64,000 nucleotides of DNA from Verrucomicrobiaceae bacterium (GTDB taxonomy: Bacteria > Verrucomicrobiota > Verrucomicrobiia > Verrucomicrobiales > Verrucomicrobiaceae), in NCBI GenBank assembly GCA_019694165.1, contig JAIBCL010000004.1, positions 1 to 64,000 on the forward strand, in the 5' to 3' direction. Of the stretch, positions 1 to 9,760 are shown in pieces (position 1 is the first letter of the stretch; each line of letters opens with the position of its first letter). Under the pieces are notes generated by a model. The model had not been told where the DNA came from and did not search any database. It saw only the letters and a list, made by a program, of their open reading frames with translations. The position numbers and the translations under genes were made by a program.

Positions 1-72
1 CAGATCAAGGACATCACTCCCGACGCATGGGCACAGGTGCAGACTACGAGCACTCGACGCAAAGCCGCGTAG
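1..72 (+). CDS. C-terminal end of a CDS cut by the window edge (unidentified)
   Basis: Frame 1 is open from the first base and stops at a TAG at 70-72. The 23 visible residues begin QIKDITPDAWAQ and end in a basic tail (STRRKAA). No family can be assigned from so short a piece. It would be convergent with the glycosidase gene that ends at 199. A second frame is also open from base 2 to about 183, so the frame choice is uncertain. Confidence 0.25.
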   Translation, partial: QIKDITPDAWAQVQTTSTRRKAA

Positions 73-198
73 CACTCAAACTCATCCGGCAACGCCTTTT
101 GCACGGTCGTTTCCGTGTCGCTTACGACTGAATAGCCATACTCTTGCCATGAATCGCCGACTCCTTCCTATCTTCCTGGACTGACCCCATCCTGCTTT

Positions 199-2226
199 TC
201 ATGGGGCACGACAAACACGATCAATTGGAGTGATTCGATAGAAGCGCCGAGTAGCATTCGCAGGGAGAGTCAGAATCCCGTTATTATGATCAATGAAAGT
301 CATTGTAGTGTCGTCCGCAACGACGCCGCGAATCGCGACTTTCCACGGAGCTTGCAAGTCGTCAGTGTATTCAATCAAATAAACCACGTCGGGCTCGCTA
401 TTAAACGTCAATTCAAATCCTTGCGCGCCCATCAGTTCGTTGATCACCACGGGCTTCGACAAAACAGCATAGGGTTCCCTGCGCCCGTCATCGGGGTTCA
501 GAGTTAATGAAGGCTGTGCCTGAACGGTTACGGGACTATTGGCACCGGAAAGTGCTTCCGCAAGCTTCCCTGTCCCCTTCTTTGCAATGAAAGCCCACCC
601 ACTCCGAAAAAGAATGTTGGAAACTTCTGTGCTTCCCCAAGCGGTGCTGCTCAAAAGTGTTTTTGTTTGCGCTGCGCTTGGAGCCGCCCCCCCGCCATCC
701 CATGGTCGATTTACAAAACCACCTTCATCAGCGATTCCAATCATGACAATTGCACCGTTGGGAAGGCTGTTGAGGTAATTTACCAAGTCAGCATGTCGGT
801 TGGGGGCCACATAAGTGTCGAAATTTTGAAAATCTTTGACCCGAATGCCCGATGCTGAATCAAGAACAAAAACATTCACTCCGCGAGCGCCATCACCACC
901 TCCATTTCGATAAAACACCGTTTTTCCATCAATTCTAGCCGACACAGCGCTGCCTCCATCCTGGGACGTTATAGAAATCAATGGGCTTGCATTCGATGCA
1001 ACTGCCAGCTGATCGCCGGCAAACCTAGCTCCAAGTGCGGATACTACTTGCTTGGGAGTTCCATCAGCCTGTAAAAAGCCAAAATCCTCCTCTTGGTTAG
1101 TACCATCCGGATGGCCGGGATTGTCACCGTGAAAGTGATCATGCTGCGCCGGATAACCTAACTTGGACCAGTCGTCCCGCCACATGAAATAGACGGAACC
1201 GTTATTCACGCCTGCAACACGAGTTGACGCTGAGCTCAGGAATGCCTCGTCATGAAGGCGCGTCGCTGTCAGAGCCTGCATTGCCTCGTCCTGAGCCTGT
1301 GTTGTCCAGTTGTAGGAATCCGTTCCAGCTTCAGTGATCATCACACCCTTTGTCGTGATAGACGCAACCTGTTGAAACAAATCAGCATAGGTGTCGCTCC
1401 GATAAATATTCAAACCGAAAATGTCTACATATGAAGACAACTGATTCCAGATATCTTTCGTATATGGACCGGCCAAAAATGGAAATGCCTCTTGACTCAA
1501 CGGATGATATGTAGCGAGATGCGGATCTCCATAAATAGTGATAATCGCATGGGTCGTATCGAGTAACCTAACACGCTGCGCCGCTTGAATTGTAAAAGCA
1601 ATCGAATCGGTAATGTTTTGGAAGTGATTGTCATAGTGATTGATGTCCCATTCATTGCCGATTGCCCACATGAGGATCGCCGGGTGATTCTTATACCCCT
1701 CAACAACAGTCGTGATATTCCCGTAATTAGCAGTATCCCCGTAAAGAGGTGCGGTCACTGGCATGATGACCTTAATGCCGTACTGGTAGAACATGTCCAA
1801 AACTTTGATCGCATCGACCGTGGTTCCCATATCATAATATAGCCTGACCAGGTTTATCCCCATGGCCGCCATCTTCGGAATGTCCTCTTGATAATAATTA
1901 AAAAACTCCTGCCGGTAGAGTGATGGATTGGATCCTGGGTTCATGCCAACACGGTTCGGAGCCCAATTCACGCCTTTTCCATTAAAGGCGTATTCAGTCC
2001 CAAGCGTTCCGTCGGGTCTGCGATCACGCACATAAAGACGGCGATCATTCGGCCTTACACTCACAACAGTATGTCCGACAGGAATGCCGTACGCTGCTTT
2101 TGCGAGTCGAGGTCGAAATATCATTGCTGCACCCACTAACCACGACGCAATCTGTTGAAGAAAGCTTCTTCGCGCCAACGTATGGCCGGACTCGGTGCGA
2201 AGCACAAGAGTACCGTCGTGAGACAT
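199..2226 (-). CDS. Secreted clan GH-A-like glycoside hydrolase with an ILEI/PANDER-like domain
   Basis: Encodes 675 residues. The ATG at 2226 is chosen because a GGGAG ribosome site lies 8 bases upstream and it puts a Tat-type signal (RRSFLQQ, residues 19-25, then a hydrophobic stretch) at the N terminus. Residues 80-400 resemble a (beta/alpha)8 glycosidase of the GH2/GH5 kind: NGKGVNW at the barrel start, the N-E pair in AIGNEWD (Glu192, candidate acid/base) and ITEAG (Glu299, candidate nucleophile). Residues about 428-572 look like an ILEI/PANDER domain (VNVFVLDSASG, FDTY, LPNGAIVMIGIADEG, GWAFIAKKG). The last 90 residues form a beta domain ending RRFYRI, common on secreted verrucomicrobial proteins. 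The substrate is unknown; export and cleavage of a beta-linked glycan is inferred. Codon use looks somewhat more AT-rich than in its neighbours. Confidence 0.75.
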   Translation of the reverse strand: MSHDGTLVLRTESGHTLARRSFLQQIASWLVGAAMIFRPRLAKAAYGIPVGHTVVSVRPNDRRLYVRDRRPDGTLGTEYAFNGKGVNWAPNRVGMNPGSNPSLYRQEFFNYYQEDIPKMAAMGINLVRLYYDMGTTVDAIKVLDMFYQYGIKVIMPVTAPLYGDTANYGNITTVVEGYKNHPAILMWAIGNEWDINHYDNHFQNITDSIAFTIQAAQRVRLLDTTHAIITIYGDPHLATYHPLSQEAFPFLAGPYTKDIWNQLSSYVDIFGLNIYRSDTYADLFQQVASITTKGVMITEAGTDSYNWTTQAQDEAMQALTATRLHDEAFLSSASTRVAGVNNGSVYFMWRDDWSKLGYPAQHDHFHGDNPGHPDGTNQEEDFGFLQADGTPKQVVSALGARFAGDQLAVASNASPLISITSQDGGSAVSARIDGKTVFYRNGGGDGARGVNVFVLDSASGIRVKDFQNFDTYVAPNRHADLVNYLNSLPNGAIVMIGIADEGGFVNRPWDGGGAAPSAAQTKTLLSSTAWGSTEVSNILFRSGWAFIAKKGTGKLAEALSGANSPVTVQAQPSLTLNPDDGRREPYAVLSKPVVINELMGAQGFELTFNSEPDVVYLIEYTDDLQAPWKVAIRGVVADDTTMTFIDHNNGILTLPANATRRFYRITPIDRVCRAP

Positions 2227-2603
2227 GTTGTTGACTCCCGCCGAGGCTGAAAAAGTTGTGCGACTGGCAGTCGTCCGGGGCGGGAATGGAGTCGATTGTT
2301 TCATATGGCGGACGAAATGGGTTGAAGGAGAGTGCGGAGGGCGCAACGACGAATGTGGTATGACGAGTGAAGGGGATTACGGCGAAAGAGGCGAGGTGTT
2401 TCAATTGCGGAATTCCAGGAATTCGATGATCCATCACAGGGCATGAACAAGGAAGCCCTTGTGCGGACGGAGGCGCTGAGGCGGGAGAGGGGGGGGGGAG
2501 AAGAGGAGACTTGGAGAGGAGGAACCAAGCGGCCTGATGATTTGAATTGCGGAATCGGCCTGAGGGGGGCAGTGGCGAACGAGATGTGACGTCAGTGCCG
2601 ATC
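2227..2603. other. Intergenic stretch with a purine-rich tract
   Basis: There is no convincing gene between the glycosidase start and the esterase stop. About 2480-2525 is almost entirely purine on the plus strand (G and A runs with a poly-G core). The promoter of the glycosidase gene should lie here, but I see no clear -35/-10 pair or operator. Confidence 0.5.
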
Positions 2604-3542
2604 TCAGTTCCCCGCGCCACCGGCGACCGAGGTCGCGCTGAGTTGTTTGCGGAAGAACTCGACGGCGCGCTTCAGGGTATCGTTGAACCATTGGCCGTTC
2701 CAAAAGGCGTGCGGCGCGCCTTCGACCCTGAAGAACTCGGCGGAGGCGCCGGCGGTTTTGTATTTGGACAGGAGCAGCTCCGATTGCGCGAGGGGCACGG
2801 TGCGATCCTGCGTGCCGTGCATGATCAGGATGGGAGCCGAGTCCTTGCTCACATGCGTGACGGGCGAGATGAGCGCGGCGAGGGCGGGGTCGATTTTCGT
2901 CCGTTCGGCGAAGTTCGACATGTCGGCGGGTGTGGCCATGGCGACCACGGCCTGCACGCGGCTGGAGATGCCGGGATTGCCGCCGTCGCCTTCGAGCTTC
3001 GGCTCCTGGTCGCTGGTGCCGAGCATGGCTGCCAGATGCGCGCCGGCTGATCCGCCGATGGTGCCGATGCGGTCGGGGTCGATGCCATGCTGCGGGGCGT
3101 TGGCGCGCACCCAGCGAACGGCGGCCTTGCAATCGACGATGGGCGCGGGGAACTGGACCTCGGGCAGCAGCCGGTAGCCAATGCACGCCGCGGCGAAGCC
3201 TTGCTCGGCGAGTTTGCTCGCGAGAGCCGCGAAGCGTGTCTTGTCGCCGCTGCGCCAGCCGCCGCCGTGAATGACGACGATGCAGGGGATCTTCGCCGCG
3301 CCGGGCTGCTTCGGAAGGTAGAGATCGAGCATGACCTTCCGCTCGCCGTAGGTGGCATAGACGATGTCGCGCTCGACCTTCACGGATTCGGGCAGCGGTT
3401 TCGTGATCGCGCGGCCTTCGGGATTGGCATTGGGGCGACGCTTGCGCTGCGCGGCCTGCGCGTTCGCGTCGGAGGCCGTGATGAGTGACGATGCCAGCAG
3501 CACGCTGAGCGTGGCGGTGATGAGGGTGCGATGGGGTTTCAT
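2604..3542 (-). CDS. Secreted alpha/beta hydrolase of the BD-FAE type (esterase/lipase)
   Basis: Encodes 312 residues, beginning with a Sec signal peptide (residues 1-30, AlaXAla-like end at SDANAQA). It has the full set of hormone-sensitive-lipase/BD-FAE features: the oxyanion motif HGGGW (92-96), nucleophile elbow GGSAG (Ser165), candidate acid Asp246 in HGTQDRTVP and candidate base His278 in GAPHAFW. Proteins of this family cleave carboxyl esters, often acetyl or feruloyl groups on plant polysaccharides; the substrate here is not visible. It starts 27 bases after the queA stop on the same strand, so it may be read from the queA promoter, though the two share no obvious function. Confidence 0.85.
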   Translation of the reverse strand: MKPHRTLITATLSVLLASSLITASDANAQAAQRKRRPNANPEGRAITKPLPESVKVERDIVYATYGERKVMLDLYLPKQPGAAKIPCIVVIHGGGWRSGDKTRFAALASKLAEQGFAAACIGYRLLPEVQFPAPIVDCKAAVRWVRANAPQHGIDPDRIGTIGGSAGAHLAAMLGTSDQEPKLEGDGGNPGISSRVQAVVAMATPADMSNFAERTKIDPALAALISPVTHVSKDSAPILIMHGTQDRTVPLAQSELLLSKYKTAGASAEFFRVEGAPHAFWNGQWFNDTLKRAVEFFRKQLSATSVAGGAGN

Positions 3543-3569
3543 GAGGGGAAGGAGGAAGACAGAATGCTT

Positions 3570-4544
3570 TCACACGATCAACATGCAGTCACCATAACTG
3601 TAGAATCGGTAGCGTTCTTTGATGGCCTCGGCGTAGGCGCGCATGATGAGATCGCGGCCGGCGAGGGCGCTGACGAGCATGATGAGGCTGGACTTGGGCA
3701 GGTGAAAATTCGTGAGCAAGGCATTCACCACACGAAATTCATAAGGCGGGTGGATGAAAATGTTGGTTTCACCTTCGTCGGCGACGAGGCGGCCGTGCTT
3801 CCGGTGGACGCTCTCGAGCACACGGGTGGCGGTGGTGCCGACGGCGATGACCCGTTTTGCCTCGCGAATGCGCGCGGCGGATTCCTCGCTGAGCGAGTAG
3901 TGCTCGGAGTGCATGATGTGATCCTCGACCTTCTCTGCCTTCACGGGCTGGAAGGTGCCGACGCCGACATGGAGCGTGACGAAGGTGTGCGGAATCTGCG
4001 CCAGCACTTCTGGCGTGAAGTGCAATCCAGCCGTCGGCGCGGCGATGGAGCCTTCCTCGCGAGCGAAGACGGTCTGATAGCGCTCCTTGTCGGCTTCGCG
4101 GTCTTCGCGCTCCATGTAGTGCGGCAAGGCGAGATGGCCGTGTCGCGCAACATCGACGGCCCGGTCGAACTCCAGCATGCGGTCGCCGTTTTCGAGAATC
4201 TCGACCACTCGACCTATCGCCTCGCCAATCTCGACGGTGTGACCGAGGCGGAATTTCTTCCCAGGTCGGATCATGCATCGCCAACGTGTCGGGGTGAGGG
4301 CATTCAGCCGAAGAACCTCGCGCGTGCCGTCGTTGGAGAAAAAACGCGCTGGCACCACGCGGGTGTCGTTGAGCACGAAGAGATCGCCATCGCGGACGAA
4401 CTGCGGAAGGTCAGCAAACACGCGATGCTCGATCTGGCCGGTGGCGCGATCCACGACCATCATGCGCGAGGCAGCCCGATCCGGCAGCGGCTCGCTGGCG
4501 ATCAACTCCGGTGGCAGATGGTAGTCGAAGTCAGAGGTGAGCAT
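3570..4544 (-). CDS. queA: tRNA preQ1(34) S-adenosylmethionine ribosyltransferase-isomerase QueA
   Basis: QueA moves the ribosyl part of S-adenosylmethionine to preQ1 at the wobble base of GUN tRNAs, giving epoxyqueuosine, the penultimate step to queuosine. The 324-residue product begins MLTSDFDYHLPPELIA and carries family blocks such as NDTRVVPARF, the GPTAGLHFT-type block (AAPTAGLHFTPE), HVGVGTFQPV and the terminal YGDCMLIV. The ATG at 4544 is chosen over in-frame codons upstream because it matches the conserved N terminus. It is divergent from the cytochrome gene at 4694, leaving about 150 bases for both promoters. No other queuosine gene is in the window. Confidence 0.95.
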   Translation of the reverse strand: MLTSDFDYHLPPELIASEPLPDRAASRMMVVDRATGQIEHRVFADLPQFVRDGDLFVLNDTRVVPARFFSNDGTREVLRLNALTPTRWRCMIRPGKKFRLGHTVEIGEAIGRVVEILENGDRMLEFDRAVDVARHGHLALPHYMEREDREADKERYQTVFAREEGSIAAPTAGLHFTPEVLAQIPHTFVTLHVGVGTFQPVKAEKVEDHIMHSEHYSLSEESAARIREAKRVIAVGTTATRVLESVHRKHGRLVADEGETNIFIHPPYEFRVVNALLTNFHLPKSSLIMLVSALAGRDLIMRAYAEAIKERYRFYSYGDCMLIV

Positions 4545-4693
4545 GGCGGTGGTGGTCCGTGGAAAAGAGCATGTTACGATGCCCGCGTGCGAGGGAGACT
4601 CGAATGAAATCTCCTGCTTTCGATGCTGCACGATCCCCCCGGTTTGAGTGCTACACGAGAGCTTTGGACCGCGTACTATCCGCCGCAGGAACC

Positions 4694-7600
4694 ATGATTC
4701 ATTCCCTCAGCCGCTCTCTCTCCACGCGCCTCCCGGGCGGCGCGTTGATGCTCGCACTAGTTTCTTCCGCGCATGGCGCGGTCGATTTCGTGCGCGATGT
4801 GCAGCCGGTGTTTCAAGCGCACTGCTACCAGTGCCATGGCCCGGAACGGCAGGAGGCCGCTTTCCGCCTCGATCACAAGCCGAGCGCGCTCAAAGGCGGC
4901 GACCTCGGTGCAGCCATCGTGCCGGGCAAAGCGGACGAGAGCCTGCTCATTCGCGCCGTGAGCGGCAAGGAACCCAAGCTCAAAATGCCGCGCAAAGGCG
5001 GGCCGCTGACGAGCGCCCAGATCACCACGCTGACCGCGTGGATCAACGAAGGCGCGGTCTGGCCGGACAGTGCGAGTGCCTCCATCGAGAAGGGCAAGGA
5101 TCACTGGGCCTTCAAACCGCCCGTGAAGGCGGCATTGCCACGGATTTCAGATTTCAGGTTTCAGATTCCAGACTGGGAGCAGTCGCAGAATCCGATCGAC
5201 GCCTTCATCGCGCAGCGTCTGACGAAAGAGGGACTCAAGCCTTCGCCCAAAGCATCGCCCGAGACGCTCATTCGCCGGCTGTCTCTCGACATCACCGGCC
5301 TTCCGCCGACGCCTGCGGAGGTGGATGACTTCGTCCGCGCGACAAATGGAGACGATTCGCCGCCTCAGTCCCGCCAGTTTTATTCCCGTCTTGTTGAGCG
5401 ACTCCTCGCTTCTCCACACTACGGCGAGCGCTGGGGCCGCCACTGGCTCGATGCAGCGCGCTACGCTGACAGCAACGGCTACGAGAAGGACCCGATGCGC
5501 TTCATCTGGTTCTATCGCGACTGGGTGATCAATGCCTTCAATCGCGATCTGCCTTACAACCAGTTCATCACCGAACAGCTCGCCGGCGATCTTTTGCCAA
5601 ACGCGACGCAGGACCAGATCGTGGCGACCGGATTTCTGCGGAACTCCATGGTGAACGAGGAGGGCGGCGTGGATCCCGAGCAGTTCCGCATGGAGGCGAT
5701 GTTCGACCGCATGGATGCCATCGGCAAAAGCATCCTCGGCCTCACCATCAACTGCTGCCAGTGCCACAACCACAAGTACGATCCCATCTCGCAGGAGGAG
5801 TACTACCGGATGTTCGCCTTCCTGAACAACGACAACGAGCCGTGGCGTGTGGTTTACACCCCGTCGGAGCAAATGCAGCGCAGCCAGGTGCTGCGGCGTG
5901 TCGCCGAACTCGAGGCGAAGCTGAAGCACGATCAACCGGACTGGCAGCAGCGCATGGATGCGTGGATCGCAGGCGAGAAAAAGAAGAACGAAGGCTGGCA
6001 TGTGCTGCAGGCGCCGTTCATCGACGACACCACAGGCGGTCAAAAGATGCTGATGCAAAAGGACGGCAGCTACCTCGCGCAAAGCTACGCGCCGACGAAG
6101 AGCACGCCGAAGTTTGAGATCGAGGTGAAGGATGAAAACATCACCGCCTTCCGCCTCGAATTGCTGAATGACCCCAATCTCCCTGCCTACGGCCCGGGCC
6201 GCTCGCAAAAAGGCATGTGCGCTCTGACGGAGTTCGAGGTCGATGCGGAAGTCGATGGCAAGAATCAGCGGCTCAAATTCACCAGCGCGACCTCCGACTT
6301 TGGCGAGCCGGAGAACACGCTGCTCGTCGGCTATGCGCGCGACAAGGAGATCGACAAAGACAAGCGTGTCACCGGTCCGATCGGTTATGCGATTGATGGC
6401 AATGACAAAACGGCCTGGGGCATCGATGCGGGTCCCGGTCGCCGCAATGTGCCGCGCACAGCCGTCTTCGTGCTCGACAAGCCGCTCGCAAAGGCCACGA
6501 AGCTCACCATCGGCCTCTCGATGAAGCACGGCGGGTGGAACAGCGATGACCTGCAGACGATGAACATCGGTCGCTTCCGCATCAGCTGCACGACACAAAG
6601 TAGTCCAGTCGCTCCGCGACTGGCTCCGGCGACCTTAGGAGCTTCGAGCGAGAACAAGGCGAACGGTTCGAGCCATGCACTCCAGTCACGGAGTGACTGG
6701 GCTACTTTCTCCGCCTTCCGCGCCACCGTCCCCGAATGGAAGAGCGTGAACGATGAAATCGAAGCCGCATGGAAGCGACATCCCGAAGGCACTACGACGC
6801 TCGTGCTCGACAAGCGCGCCGAGCCTCGCATGACGAGCGTGCTGAAGCGCGGTGACTTCCTCAAGCCGGGAGATCGTGTGCGGACGGGCGTGCCTGCCGC
6901 GCTCAATCCCTTGCCAAAGAATGCTGACAACTCGCGGCTCGCCTTCGCCAGGTGGATCACGGATCGGAGCTCGCCCACGACGGCGCGGGCTTTTGTGAAC
7001 CGCGTGTGGCAGAGCTACTTCGGCACGGGACTCGTGAACACGCCCGAAGACCTCGGCACGCAGGGCGAGATTCCGTTGCATCGTGAGTTGCTCGACTGGC
7101 TGGCGTGCGAGTTCATGGATCGCGGCTGGAGCGTGAAGGAACTGCACCGCCTCATCGTCACGAGCCAGACTTATCAGCAGGACAGCAGGATCACGCCCGC
7201 CTTGCTGGAGAAGGATCCGTACAATCGTCTGCTCGCCCGTGGACCGCGCTTCCGTGTCGAAGGCGAAGTCGTGCGCGACATTCAGCTCGCGGTCAGCGGC
7301 CTGTTGAATCAGAAGGTCGGCGGTCGGGCCGTGATGCCGCCAGCACCTGCGTATCTTTTTGAGAAACCGGCCAGCTACGCGCCCTTCCCGTGGAAGGTGG
7401 AGGAAGACAACGAGCAGTATCGCCGCGCCGTGTATGTTTTCCGCCGTCGCAGCACGCCGTATCCCTTCCTCAGCACCTTCGACGTGCCGCCCGGCGAGAC
7501 GAGCTGTGTGCGCCGCGCAAAAAGCAACACGCCGATGCAGGCGCTCATGACGCTGAATGAAACGATGTCCATGGCCGCTGCCGACGCGCTGGCAGGACGC

Positions 7601-7816
7601 ATGATCAAGGACGGCGGCGCCGATCCCGCGAAGCGCATCGACCACGGGTTCAAGCTTTGCACGGGCCGGCAGCCATCCGCGAAGGAATCCGCCTTGCTGC
7701 TCGACCTGCTCAAACGCCAGGAACAACGGGTGCGCGGCGCGAATGATGCCGCGGACGGCTACACCGTCGTGGCCCGGGTGCTGTTGAATCTCGACGAGAC
7801 GATCACCAAGGAGTGA
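4694..7816 (+). CDS. Large secreted DUF1549/DUF1553 protein with planctomycete-type cytochrome c domain
   Basis: Encodes 1040 residues from the ATG at 4694, preceded by AGGA and followed by a Sec signal ([12 protein letters not shown]). The PSCyt1 domain follows, with heme site CYQCH (residues 44-48) and later the conserved [10 protein letters not shown] and [13 protein letters not shown] blocks. DUF1549 (PSCyt2) covers about 170-385 ([47 protein letters not shown]). DUF1553 covers about 750-1030 ([35 protein letters not shown]). Such proteins are abundant in Planctomycetes and Verrucomicrobia, usually paired with DUF1501; their reaction is not established, redox action on polysaccharides being a common guess. 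No DUF1501 gene follows here. A REP-like element (6597-6708) and a short ATTTCAG-rich stretch near 5150 are read through in frame. Confidence 0.9.
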   Translation: MIHSLSRSLSTRLPGGALMLALVSSAHGAVDFVRDVQPVFQAHCYQCHGPERQEAAFRLDHKPSALKGGDLGAAIVPGKADESLLIRAVSGKEPKLKMPRKGGPLTSAQITTLTAWINEGAVWPDSASASIEKGKDHWAFKPPVKAALPRISDFRFQIPDWEQSQNPIDAFIAQRLTKEGLKPSPKASPETLIRRLSLDITGLPPTPAEVDDFVRATNGDDSPPQSRQFYSRLVERLLASPHYGERWGRHWLDAARYADSNGYEKDPMRFIWFYRDWVINAFNRDLPYNQFITEQLAGDLLPNATQDQIVATGFLRNSMVNEEGGVDPEQFRMEAMFDRMDAIGKSILGLTINCCQCHNHKYDPISQEEYYRMFAFLNNDNEPWRVVYTPSEQMQRSQVLRRVAELEAKLKHDQPDWQQRMDAWIAGEKKKNEGWHVLQAPFIDDTTGGQKMLMQKDGSYLAQSYAPTKSTPKFEIEVKDENITAFRLELLNDPNLPAYGPGRSQKGMCALTEFEVDAEVDGKNQRLKFTSATSDFGEPENTLLVGYARDKEIDKDKRVTGPIGYAIDGNDKTAWGIDAGPGRRNVPRTAVFVLDKPLAKATKLTIGLSMKHGGWNSDDLQTMNIGRFRISCTTQSSPVAPRLAPATLGASSENKANGSSHALQSRSDWATFSAFRATVPEWKSVNDEIEAAWKRHPEGTTTLVLDKRAEPRMTSVLKRGDFLKPGDRVRTGVPAALNPLPKNADNSRLAFARWITDRSSPTTARAFVNRVWQSYFGTGLVNTPEDLGTQGEIPLHRELLDWLACEFMDRGWSVKELHRLIVTSQTYQQDSRITPALLEKDPYNRLLARGPRFRVEGEVVRDIQLAVSGLLNQKVGGRAVMPPAPAYLFEKPASYAPFPWKVEEDNEQYRRAVYVFRRRSTPYPFLSTFDVPPGETSCVRRAKSNTPMQALMTLNETMSMAAADALAGRMIKDGGADPAKRIDHGFKLCTGRQPSAKESALLLDLLKRQEQRVRGANDAADGYTVVARVLLNLDETITKE
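6597..6708. repeat. REP-like element with AAAGTAG termini, inside a coding sequence
   Basis: The two ends form a near-perfect inverted repeat. The left arm starts AAAGTAG followed by TCCAGTCGCTCCGCGACTGG. The right arm, read on the opposite strand, is AAAGTAG followed by CCCAGTCACTCCGTGACTGG. Three of 27 positions differ. Each arm is itself a small hairpin (CCAGTC..GACTGG). The 112-base element lies wholly within the DUF1549/1553 gene and is translated as a Ser/Ala-rich linker between the middle region and DUF1553. The same AAAGTAG...CTACTTT ends occur at 28622-28717. Confidence 0.8.
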
Positions 7817-7955
7817 ACGGCCGAAGCGCCTCCCCCGCGCTCGATCTGCCGCTCGCGCGAGGGGCACGGGCACCCCGAACGGCCGGCGGCATGGTTTCCG
7901 CTAACGGATCAACAATGCGGCGATGCGTGCACCGCCTGCGGCTTCCGCGGACGGC

Positions 7956-9620
7956 TCAGTCCTTCGAGCTGATGTTCCCGCTGCGGCGGATCGCCCGCAG
8001 CAGCCGCCAGCCGAGATAGACCGAGAGGAGATAGCCCAGCGCGCCAAAGACGGACACGCCGAAGATGAGCGGCGGTGCCTGACGGCTCCACAGCTCGGAG
8101 GAGCCGAGAAACAGCGCGGCGGTGAGCACGCCGAGCACGAGGCGGTTGATCACGGGATCGAGGTGGCGGTGATCGAGATGCACGGTGAGCGTGCCGTCAC
8201 GCATCCGTGAGAGCAGCTCCGACAAGTGGCGCGGCATGATGCCGATGAGCCGGTCCCAATCGCGATACATGCGGCGGGTCTTGCCCAGCACGCGGCCCGG
8301 GGAGAAGCGTCGGCGGATCATGCTCGGGTAGTAGCGGCCCATCAGCTCGGCGATGCTCACGTCGGGGCTGAACAGGCGCGAAGTGCCTTCGAGCACGATG
8401 ATCGTCTTGAGCAGCAGGGCCAGCGGCGGCGGCAGCACGATGTGATGGCGGCGGATGATCTCGATGAGCGTGCTCAGCGCCGTGCCGACGTCGATGTCGT
8501 GCAGCGAGTGGCCGATGTAGTCGGAGAGGAAGTCGTCGAGGTCGATGCGCAGGCGGTCGCGCTGGCAGTCCGGCGGCACCGCACCGAGGCGCAGCACCAT
8601 GTCCGCCACCTGGGCGGAGTCATGCTCGACGATGGCGAAGAGCAGTGCCTCCACGTCCTCGCGCAGTTCTTCGTCGATGCGGCCCACCTGTCCGCAGTCG
8701 AGCACGCCCACGACGCAGCCGGGCATGAGCATCAAGTTCCCCGGATGGGGGTCCGCGTGGTAAAAAGCGTCACGGAAGACCATTTCGAGATACATGTTTG
8801 CCCCGCGTCTGGCGAATTCAGTGAGGTCCTCTCCCGAGTCCCTCAGCGCCTGCGCGTCGGTGCCCGGGATGCCGGTGAGGCGCTCCATCGTGATGACACG
8901 CCTCGTGCAGAGTCCGGGATGGACGCACGGGATGTGGATGGTCTCGTCACCGGCGAAGTTCTCCGCGAACTTCTCGAGGTTCCTCCGCTCGTACGTGAAG
9001 TCCATCTCGCGCAGCAGCGTGCGCCGGAACTGCCGCACGATGCCCACGGGCTGGTACGGGCGCAGCATGGGCGAGTGCTTCTCCAGCAGCTCGGCGAGCC
9101 CCTGCACGATCTCGAGGTCCGTCGCGGCCTTCTCGACGATGCCCGTGCGCAGCACCTTCACCACCACGCTGCTGCCGTCGTGGGTCCGCGCGCCGTACAC
9201 CTGCGCGATGGAGGCGGAAGCGATGGGTTTGTCGTCGAAGGAGGCGAAAAGCCCGTTCACGGGATTGCCAAGCTCCGATTCGATCGTCGCGCGTGTCGTC
9301 TCCAACGGCTCGGGCGGCACGTTGGCCTGCAATCCCGCCAGCTCTGCTGCCAGCGCGGGGCCGACGAGGTCGCCGCGCGTGCTGAGCATCTGGCCGAGCT
9401 TGATGAACGTGGTGCCCAGTTCCGTGAGCGCGAGGCGCACTTTGGCCTCGGTTCCCAGGCCGCTGAGCTTCTGCCCGTCGGAACTCACGAAGCGTTCCTT
9501 CAGCCAGGGGTAATCGAAGCCGCCGAACAAATCCGCCAGTCCGTACTTGCCCAGCACCGCGGCGATCTCGCCGAGGCGTTTTGCGTGGCGTTCGAGCCGG
9601 GTGAGCGTGTCGAGTTTCAT
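7956..9620 (-). CDS. AarF/UbiB (ABC1) atypical kinase-like protein
   Basis: Encodes 554 residues from ATG 9620 (an upstream in-frame ATG at 9653 is possible). The ABC1 hallmark KxGQ motif is KLGQ at 74-77, in TTFIKLGQMLSTRGD. The Ala-rich loop IASASIAQVYGA, the lysine strand VVVKVLR, the HADPHPGN catalytic-type loop and LDCGQVGRI (in place of DFG) are all present. Two membrane helices close the C terminus (around LGVLTAALFLG and IFGVSVFGALGYLLSVYLGW), as in UbiB and ADCK proteins. These proteins support ubiquinone or isoprenoid-lipid biosynthesis; the exact role here is not shown and no ubi/men gene is adjacent. It is convergent with the cytochrome gene and divergent from the serine hydrolase at 9761. 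Confidence 0.9.
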   Translation of the reverse strand: MKLDTLTRLERHAKRLGEIAAVLGKYGLADLFGGFDYPWLKERFVSSDGQKLSGLGTEAKVRLALTELGTTFIKLGQMLSTRGDLVGPALAAELAGLQANVPPEPLETTRATIESELGNPVNGLFASFDDKPIASASIAQVYGARTHDGSSVVVKVLRTGIVEKAATDLEIVQGLAELLEKHSPMLRPYQPVGIVRQFRRTLLREMDFTYERRNLEKFAENFAGDETIHIPCVHPGLCTRRVITMERLTGIPGTDAQALRDSGEDLTEFARRGANMYLEMVFRDAFYHADPHPGNLMLMPGCVVGVLDCGQVGRIDEELREDVEALLFAIVEHDSAQVADMVLRLGAVPPDCQRDRLRIDLDDFLSDYIGHSLHDIDVGTALSTLIEIIRRHHIVLPPPLALLLKTIIVLEGTSRLFSPDVSIAELMGRYYPSMIRRRFSPGRVLGKTRRMYRDWDRLIGIMPRHLSELLSRMRDGTLTVHLDHRHLDPVINRLVLGVLTAALFLGSSELWSRQAPPLIFGVSVFGALGYLLSVYLGWRLLRAIRRSGNISSKD

Positions 9621-9760
9621 CGGTGGCACCGGAGTCCGGTCCCGGCGCAGCATTCATCGAAAAGTGCGGGTCGTCACCCGGAACCTGTGCTGCGCAGGCT
9701 TCCGGCGGCCGGGTCTGCATTTGCTGCTAGATCGTTGAGCGCCGTTGCGATTGAACGCGC

